A DNA stretch of 19,069 bases from Clostridia bacterium (GTDB taxonomy: Bacteria > Bacillota > Clostridia > Oscillospirales > CAG-272), in assembly GCA_900753295.1 (NCBI GenBank), contig CAADYQ010000123.1, positions 1 to 19,069 of the forward strand, written 5' to 3'. This document shows, one piece after another, positions 14,235 through 19,069 of the stretch. How positions within the stretch are numbered: the stretch's first letter is position 1; each line of letters opens with the position of its first letter. The translations under genes and the position numbers were made by a program. The notes under the pieces were generated by a model, which worked only from the letters and a program-made list of their open reading frames with translations, did no database searches and was not told the DNA's origin.

Positions 14235-15329
14235 TTATTGAATGAACATCGCGTCGCCGAAGCTGAAGAAGCGATACTTCTCATTTACAGCCAGGCGATA
14301 AGCATCAAGCATTTTTTCCCGGCTGTAGAATGCACTGACGAGCATGAGAAGCGTGCTTTCCGGCAAATGGAAATTCGTTATCAGCGCATCGACCATTTTG
14401 AATTTATATCCCGGATATATAAATATGCCTGTGTCCGCGCTCATCGCATGAAGGATCCCGTTATCATCCGACGCGCTTTCAAGCGTCCGGCAGGAGGTCG
14501 TTCCGACCGCGATTATCCGTCCGCCTGCGGCACGTCGCTCATTCACCGTCCTTGCCGCCTCCTCGCTGACGGAAAAATACTCGGTGTGCATGATATGCTC
14601 CGAGACCTTGTCCGCTTTTACGGGTCGGAAGGTGCCGAGTCCGACATGAAGCATGACGGGAACGACAGCCACACCCATTGCGCGTATTTTATCAAGCAGC
14701 TCGTTCGTGAAGTGCAGTCCGGCGGTAGGAGCCGCCGCGGAGCCTTCCTCGCGCGAGTATACCGTCTGGTAACGCTCGGCATCCGCCAGCCGTTCCTTGA
14801 TGTACGGCGGCAACGGCATGAGTCCTATCTCATGCAGCAGAACGTAGGAATTCTGATAGACCGAGCGGTCATACTCAAAATGAACTATACGGTTGCCTTC
14901 CTCAACTATGTCTGTCACCTCGGCTGTCAGCTTACCGTCTCCGAAAACAAGGCGCGAGCCTATTTTGGCGCGTTTGCCGGGTCTGACAAGCGTTTCCCAC
15001 TCATCCGGACCGTGCTGACGCAGTAGGAGCAGCTCGATCGCGGCTTCGGGACGTCCCTCGGAATGACCGTAAAGTCGCGCGGGAATAACGCGCGAGTCAT
15101 TGATGACAAGCGTATCGGTGGGACGCAGATATTCGGTTATATCGTGAAAATGTCTGTGCTCGATATCGCCGGTCGATCTGTTTATGACCATGAGGCGCGA
15201 TGCATCACGCACCTCGGTGGGGTGCTGTGCTATAAGCTCCTCGGGAAGATCGTAGTAAAAATCATGCGTGGACAGCTCAGTGTCCGGCTTCTTATTTATA
15301 ATAACTTCGCTCAACTTAAAATGCGCCAT
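14235..15329 (-). CDS. queA: S-adenosylmethionine:tRNA ribosyltransferase-isomerase
   Basis: This 364-residue enzyme transfers and isomerises the ribosyl moiety of S-adenosylmethionine onto 7-aminomethyl-7-deazaguanine in tRNA, the step to epoxyqueuosine in queuosine synthesis. Family motifs are all present: YYDLPEELIAQHP, DTLVINDSRVIPARL, ELLLLRQ, AAPTAGLHFT, VGTTSCRTLES and NFHLPESTLLMLVSAF. The N-terminus is about 20 residues longer than usual before YYDLPEEL. ATG 15329 has AAAGG only 1 nt away, so an internal start is possible, but no better-placed candidate was found. The gene has its own promoter (15370-15398), divergent from dapA, and is followed by lacI. No other queuosine genes are in the window. 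Confidence 0.96.
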   Translation of the reverse strand: MAHFKLSEVIINKKPDTELSTHDFYYDLPEELIAQHPTEVRDASRLMVINRSTGDIEHRHFHDITEYLRPTDTLVINDSRVIPARLYGHSEGRPEAAIELLLLRQHGPDEWETLVRPGKRAKIGSRLVFGDGKLTAEVTDIVEEGNRIVHFEYDRSVYQNSYVLLHEIGLMPLPPYIKERLADAERYQTVYSREEGSAAAPTAGLHFTNELLDKIRAMGVAVVPVMLHVGLGTFRPVKADKVSEHIMHTEYFSVSEEAARTVNERRAAGGRIIAVGTTSCRTLESASDDNGILHAMSADTGIFIYPGYKFKMVDALITNFHLPESTLLMLVSAFYSREKMLDAYRLAVNEKYRFFSFGDAMFIQ

Positions 15330-15369
15330 ACCTTTCTTTGGTTTTTATCACTCAAAGCATTCTCAGCAT

Positions 15370-15398
15370 ATTATATAACAAACGGAACCTTTTTTCAA
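15370..15398 (-). promoter_or_regulatory. Sigma-A promoter for queA
   Basis: TTGAAA (complement of 15393-15398), a 17-bp spacer and TATAAT (complement of 15370-15375); predicted leader about 35 nt. The divergent dapA promoter could not be recognised with confidence in the same 104-bp gap. Confidence 0.8.
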
Positions 15399-15433
15399 GA
15401 GTTTCGCAAATATAAGGAGCAAACTATACGCAA

Positions 15434-16345
15434 ATGGGCAGATATACAGTGTTCAGCGGGGTCGGAACAGCGATGATAACGCCGTTTGACGACTCAGGTC
15501 ATATCGATCTCGATGCTCTTGGCGGGCTTATCGACCGTCAACTTGACGGCGGAGCCGACGCGCTTATCATGACAGGCACGACAGGCGAAGCGCCGGTCCT
15601 CTCGACAGATGAAAAAAAGGAGATATGGCGCTTTACACGCGACCGCATAGATCACGCAAAGAAAAAAATACCGCTGATAGCCGGCAGCGGCGGGAACGAT
15701 ACGACGGCGGCAGCGCTCCTCTCGCACGAGGCGGAGCTTGCCGGGGCGGACGCACTGCTCGTCGTGACTCCGTATTACAACAAATGCTCTCCCGCAGGTC
15801 TTGTCGAGCATTACAGAACGATAGCCGGGGCAACCTCACTGCCGATCATCGTCTACACAGTACCGTCTCGCACCGGTGTAAGTGTGACCACCGATGTATG
15901 GCGCGAGCTTGCCGCCATTCCCAACATAGTTGGCACAAAGGATGCCACCGGAGACCTGCGGCATACAGCGCGACTCGCGGCAATGTTCTCCGCCGATTCA
16001 CCGGATTCACCGGTAATATACTCGGGTGACGATGAACTCACCCTGCCCGTGCTGTCGCTCGGAGGGTGCGGCGTGATATCTGTCGTGTCAAACATTATCC
16101 CTGAGGAAATGCACGAGCTTTGCCGGCTTTTCTTCGGCGGCAAGAATGACGAGGCGTTGACCCTCTGGCGCAGAATATACTCGCTCACGGCGGCGATGTT
16201 CTGTGAGGTCAATCCCATACCCGTAAAGGCTGCGCTGGCAGAGCTTGGACTTTGTCGCGGGCATCTGCGCCTTCCACTCGTTCCGCTGTCGGAAGAAAAG
16301 CGGAATATCGTGCGTGCCGCAATGCGGATAAATCAGATACATTAA
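15434..16345 (+). CDS. dapA: 4-hydroxy-tetrahydrodipicolinate synthase
   Basis: This 303-residue TIM-barrel aldolase condenses pyruvate with aspartate semialdehyde in lysine, diaminopimelate and (in spore formers) dipicolinate synthesis. The Schiff-base lysine is K169 in GTKDATGD. Y141 and R146 lie in YTVPSRTG (commonly YNVPxRTG), the GTTGE substrate loop is at 48-52, and TPYYNK (112-117) supplies Y115. The overall length and motif spacing are typical of DapA, and the GTTGE/R146 set argues against the N-acetylneuraminate lyase and KDG-aldolase relatives. The ATG at 15434 has an SD (AAGGAG, 15414-15419) 14 nt upstream, longer than usual, but there is no in-frame alternative nearby. It stands alone, without other dap genes. 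Confidence 0.94.
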   Translation: MGRYTVFSGVGTAMITPFDDSGHIDLDALGGLIDRQLDGGADALIMTGTTGEAPVLSTDEKKEIWRFTRDRIDHAKKKIPLIAGSGGNDTTAAALLSHEAELAGADALLVVTPYYNKCSPAGLVEHYRTIAGATSLPIIVYTVPSRTGVSVTTDVWRELAAIPNIVGTKDATGDLRHTARLAAMFSADSPDSPVIYSGDDELTLPVLSLGGCGVISVVSNIIPEEMHELCRLFFGGKNDEALTLWRRIYSLTAAMFCEVNPIPVKAALAELGLCRGHLRLPLVPLSEEKRNIVRAAMRINQIH

Positions 16346-16353
16346 TAGAAAAG

Positions 16354-16394
16354 CGGGTCGTTGAAAAACTCAATTTGAGTTTTTCAACGACCCG
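16354..16394. terminator. 19-bp perfect inverted repeat between convergent dapA and flotillin genes
   Basis: Arms at 16354-16372 and 16376-16394 are fully complementary around a 3-nt loop. The inner part (ACTCA-ATT-TGAGT followed by TTTT) also looks like a compact terminator on either strand. It starts 8 nt after the dapA stop and ends 6 nt from the flotillin stop, so it serves both genes. Confidence 0.75.
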
Positions 16395-16400
16395 AAAACG

Positions 16401-17825
16401 TTACTGCTGAGGCTCGCTCTTTCCTGCGTCCTCGGCAGGCTTGCCGAGGTATTCCGGCAGCTTCATTCCAGCCATGTCAAACAGATCTGTGAGCGGCGGG
16501 ACAGACTTATAAAGTCCGGATATGAACCCGGCTGTACTGCTTTTACCGTCAGCTCCGCTCTGACCGTTATCCCAAACGGTGACCTTATCGATCTTAAGGT
16601 TCTTGATGGCTTCAACCTGGATGCGTGTCAGCTCTTCAAGCTTATCTGTTACCATGAGCTTGACAGCGGCATTGGCATCACCGCCTGCGGCGGTAACGAT
16701 TTGAGTAAGGCCCTCCGCCTGCTTTACAAGTATCTCTCTTGCGCCGGCGGCTTCCGCCTGCATCTTCATGAGTATAGCGTCCGCTTCACCGCGTGCCTTG
16801 CGGCGCATCTGCTCGGCTTCAGCCTCTGCTCTCAGTTCGGCTTCTCTCTTCGCGATCTCCGCTTTTACAAGCACATCGGCTTCAAGTCTTGCCTTTTCAA
16901 GAGAAGCACGGGCGCTCTCGGCATCGCGCTGTGCGGCGTACGACTCTTCAAGCGCTTTTGCAGCCTGAATATTCTCGGCGGCGACCGCACGCTTGTTCGC
17001 TTCCGCTTCCCTCTCGCGGCGCGTCGCATCAGACTCGGCTATCTTGGCTTTTGCTTCGTTTTCACCCTCGATAGCCTCGGAATTCGCACGCGAAACATTG
17101 ATCCTCTGATCCTTTTCGGCGGCAGATGCACCGATGGCGCCGTTCCTGTCGGCTTCCGCCACAGAGATCTTTGCATCGTTTATCGCCTTTGCGGCAGCTT
17201 CCTTACCGAGCGCGGCGATGTATCCGCTCTCATCATCGATATCCGTAACGTTAACGTTTATAAGGCGGAGACCTATCTTTTTAAGCTCTGTCTCAACGTT
17301 TCCGGAAACCGCGTCAAGGAACTTGTCGCGGTCGGTATTGATCTCCTCGATATCCATCGTTGCAATGACAAGACGCAACTGACCGAATATGATGTCCTTT
17401 GCAAGCTCCTGTATCTCGGCGAGCTTAAGTCCGAGCAAGCGCTCTGCGGCGTTCTGCATAACGCCGACCTCGGTCGAAATACCGACCGTAAAGCGCGAAG
17501 GCACATCAACACGGATGTTCTGGTGTGACAGCGCATTCGTAAGATCGACCGGGATCGACAGCGGTGTCAGGTCAAGATACTCATAGGACTGAACGATCGG
17601 CACGATAAACGCGGCGCCGCCGTGTATGCACTTGGCGGAGCGCTGGGTACCGTCGCCGTTTGTTCCGACCTTACCGTATATGACCATGATCTTATCGGAG
17701 GGACACTTCTTATACCTCGAAGCGAACACTACGACAAATGCGAAGATCACTATTGCAATAGCAAAAACGATCATCGGGGCGGCGGTGGAAAGTCCACCGG
17801 CAAGCATCAGGGTGAAGTTTGTCAT
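16401..17825 (-). CDS. floT: Flotillin-like membrane-microdomain scaffold protein
   Basis: This 474-residue protein has an N-terminal membrane segment (about 17-37), an SPFH/PHB domain (about 42-200; IMVIYGKVG, AAFIVPIVQSYEYLDL), a long coiled coil rich in Glu-Ala pairs (about 205-370; EAEANKR, ARLEADVLV, AEAEAEQMRRKARGEAD) and the flotillin C-terminal domain with a Pro/Gly-rich tail. Bacterial FloT organises membrane microdomains and affects membrane fluidity and signalling complexes. SD AAAGGA lies 10 nt before ATG 17825. It is the last gene of a leftward unit, 16 bp after an unrecognised membrane protein gene and downstream of an NfeD-like gene, its usual partner family. Confidence 0.93.
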   Translation of the reverse strand: MTNFTLMLAGGLSTAAPMIVFAIAIVIFAFVVVFASRYKKCPSDKIMVIYGKVGTNGDGTQRSAKCIHGGAAFIVPIVQSYEYLDLTPLSIPVDLTNALSHQNIRVDVPSRFTVGISTEVGVMQNAAERLLGLKLAEIQELAKDIIFGQLRLVIATMDIEEINTDRDKFLDAVSGNVETELKKIGLRLINVNVTDIDDESGYIAALGKEAAAKAINDAKISVAEADRNGAIGASAAEKDQRINVSRANSEAIEGENEAKAKIAESDATRREREAEANKRAVAAENIQAAKALEESYAAQRDAESARASLEKARLEADVLVKAEIAKREAELRAEAEAEQMRRKARGEADAILMKMQAEAAGAREILVKQAEGLTQIVTAAGGDANAAVKLMVTDKLEELTRIQVEAIKNLKIDKVTVWDNGQSGADGKSSTAGFISGLYKSVPPLTDLFDMAGMKLPEYLGKPAEDAGKSEPQQ

Positions 17826-17841
17826 TTTTTATTTTCCTTTC

Positions 17842-18606
17842 TTAAATTGAGTTCGTGTTTTCAGCTTTTGCGGCGGCGCGTGATATGCGCACGCTTATCT
17901 CGTCAAGATACGAATCGGCGTCTGCCGCGGCAAGCACTGGCATATCCGCAACAGTACCGCCGTCCTTATCCTTAAGGACTATATGACGGTATTGGGTCTT
18001 TCCCTCATACACCGTGGCGCTTGAGCCGGTATCGGCATATTCCGCCGCGGAAAGCGACGAATACGGAATGCTGCGGAAGAAATCATCCGTTTTGTCCTCC
18101 GTAAGGCTGACATGCCGCTCACCTATGCATATCGAATCCGGCTTCAGCATAAATCCGGAAAGCGAATACACCGATGAACGCTCACGTCCGTCTCCGCCTT
18201 TTTTGAAATGCGCCTCGGGATCGTCAAAGAAATATGTCCCAAAGAACACCGGCTCGGTGTGATGCTCCTCCCCCGGCTTGCCGTAGCGCTGTTCGTTTTT
18301 GTATCGTCTCACATCCGAGTTGACGAATTTCTGCATGAACGCATCGCGGAACGACTCTTCAAGTCCAGCCGCCGAATCGTCAAGCTCGGAATCCTTTATT
18401 CTCACTGCAGAGATGTATGTTGCAAGTACAACTCCAGATGTAAGAATGGGAAAGCCGATCATCCTCATAAGCCCGCGCGGAAGTCCGCTCGTGCTGGCAA
18501 GAAATATCACCATTATAAATCCGACGGCTATGAGTACCGCGGATATCACTATCGGGTATGTTTTGTTTACCTGTTCAAAGTATTTCAGGTTACGCTTGTA
18601 GTTCAT
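17842..18606 (-). CDS. Unrecognised two-helix membrane protein between nfeD-like and flotillin genes
   Basis: This 254-residue protein was not recognised as a known family. The N-terminus is basic and amphipathic (MNYKRNLKYFEQ), followed by two membrane segments (about 18-40 and 47-68) and a large soluble part (about 75-254) that is charged, with a central PVFFGTYFFDD segment and a repeated beta-like pattern toward the end (IVLKDKDGGTVADMPVL). With both termini on the same side, most of the protein is probably cytoplasmic. It lies 21 bp after the NfeD-like gene and 16 bp before flotillin, so it is very likely co-transcribed and may be a partner in the same membrane microdomain. GAGG at 18627-18618 gives a weak SD about 13 nt from the ATG. 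Confidence 0.7.
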   Translation of the reverse strand: MNYKRNLKYFEQVNKTYPIVISAVLIAVGFIMVIFLASTSGLPRGLMRMIGFPILTSGVVLATYISAVRIKDSELDDSAAGLEESFRDAFMQKFVNSDVRRYKNEQRYGKPGEEHHTEPVFFGTYFFDDPEAHFKKGGDGRERSSVYSLSGFMLKPDSICIGERHVSLTEDKTDDFFRSIPYSSLSAAEYADTGSSATVYEGKTQYRHIVLKDKDGGTVADMPVLAAADADSYLDEISVRISRAAAKAENTNSI

Positions 18607-18627
18607 TGAATACGGTACGCCTCTTTT

Positions 18628-19069
18628 TTAATTCTGCTCTTTCTTTGCGCCACTCAAGGGTTCAACGAGAAGGACTCCGCCATCGCTCACCGAAACGACT
18701 CTCACATAGCTGCCTGTTTTCAAAGCCTCTGCAGCTGCGGTTATCGCAGTATATTCGCAGAACTTCTCCTGGATCGTGATAGTGACCTTGCCCGAGCCGG
18801 CTCCGGCTGCGGGTATCGGTATGTATACCTGCGCGACCTTTCCTATTGCATTTGATATGTCTATATTGCCGGATGACTGCAACTTGTATATCCCCCTCAT
18901 AAGGAAAGCAATGCCTATCAGCGTTGCCACGCCTGCCGCAACAGCGATCAGTATCGCTGCCCAATCCGGGAGAGCGGTCTCAAGCAGACCGACGCCGAGC
19001 CAGCCGGTTATACAGAGCATGGAAAGTATCCCGCGTATCGAGAAGAGCGACAAGCCGTCATCGGCGGCA
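18628..19069 (-). CDS. NfeD/YuaF-like membrane protein (5' end cut off by window)
   Basis: The visible C-terminal 146 residues start with the segment DDGLSLFSIRG, typical of the region just before the first helix in NfeD/YuaF proteins, then carry two membrane segments (about 10-28 and 32-53 of the visible part) and an OB-fold C-terminal domain (IGKVAQVYIPIP, GKVTITIQEKFCEY, VRVVSVSDGGVLLVEPL). The frame is open to the right edge and no SD precedes the TTG at 19053, so the true start lies outside. NfeD-like proteins are the common operon partners of flotillins and are thought to support microdomain formation or stress tolerance. It heads the visible part of the floT unit. Confidence 0.82.
   Translation of the reverse strand, partial: AADDGLSLFSIRGILSMLCITGWLGVGLLETALPDWAAILIAVAAGVATLIGIAFLMRGIYKLQSSGNIDISNAIGKVAQVYIPIPAAGAGSGKVTITIQEKFCEYTAITAAAEALKTGSYVRVVSVSDGGVLLVEPLSGAKKEQN

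Noticed and set aside
14118..15026. 302-codon plus-strand open frame opposite queA
   Set aside because: queA motifs are intact on the other strand; this frame is Arg/His-rich and has no start signal.
15383..15388. CGGAAC half-site in the queA promoter spacer as a second LacI operator
   Set aside because: Only half of the palindrome is present, and six bases are expected often by chance.
15330..15433. Lysine riboswitch upstream of dapA
   Set aside because: The 104-bp gap is too short for the lysine riboswitch and none of its helices were seen.
16701..17528. 275-codon plus-strand open frame opposite floT
   Set aside because: It is the reverse complement of the repetitive Glu-Ala coiled-coil coding region, which leaves stop-free antisense frames.
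19051..19053. TTG as the start of the NfeD-like gene
   Set aside because: The frame stays open to the window edge with family-like residues (DDG before LSLFS), and no SD precedes the TTG.

Overview
The window looks like chromosomal DNA from a Gram-positive, probably spore-forming member of the Clostridia. The signs are strong AGGAGG-type ribosome binding sites, consensus sigma-A promoters in AT-rich gaps, a CarD-family regulator, ClpC, SleC-like spore-cortex genes, lipoproteins with standard lipoboxes, and a sortase-like tail. The exact taxon cannot be read from the sequence. No phage, transposase, CRISPR array, riboswitch of a known class or origin was seen.

Positions 1-1590 are read leftward: a cut-off CarD-family gene, a CDP-alcohol phosphatidyltransferase, a barstar-family protein and tRNA-Leu(CAA), with terminators after the tRNA and after the transferase. 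Positions 1755-6787 are read rightward: three genes that together look like a SleC cortex-lytic enzyme broken into parts (N-terminal beta domain; SpoIID-type catalytic domain plus three peptidoglycan-binding repeats; two more binding repeats), then clpC. At 6812-8288 gdhA (NADP-type glutamate dehydrogenase) has its own consensus promoter and ends at a hairpin shared with the convergent gene.

Positions 8288-13067 hold a leftward unit of four genes: a PhnP-like metallo-beta-lactamase-fold hydrolase, a secreted protein with a Thr-Glu-Ala-Pro-rich stalk and sortase-like tail, a solute-binding lipoprotein, and a lipoprotein of the ComEC-type metallo-beta-lactamase family whose start overlaps the previous stop by ATGA. 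No transporter permease lies in the window. This unit is headed by a perfect extended sigma-A promoter, a hairpin with a U-rich tail right at the transcript start, and a 12-bp palindrome of LacI-operator type; a LacI-family repressor gene lies immediately upstream. This is the most interesting regulatory arrangement in the window.

Positions 13132-15398 hold lacI and queA, both leftward, with a consensus promoter before queA. dapA (15434-16345) is divergent from queA. A 19-bp perfect inverted repeat separates it from the leftward flotillin unit (16401-19069), which consists of an NfeD-like gene cut by the window edge, an unrecognised two-helix membrane protein, and flotillin; this looks like a membrane-microdomain operon.

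Gene functions rest on motifs and remembered family patterns, not on database searches.
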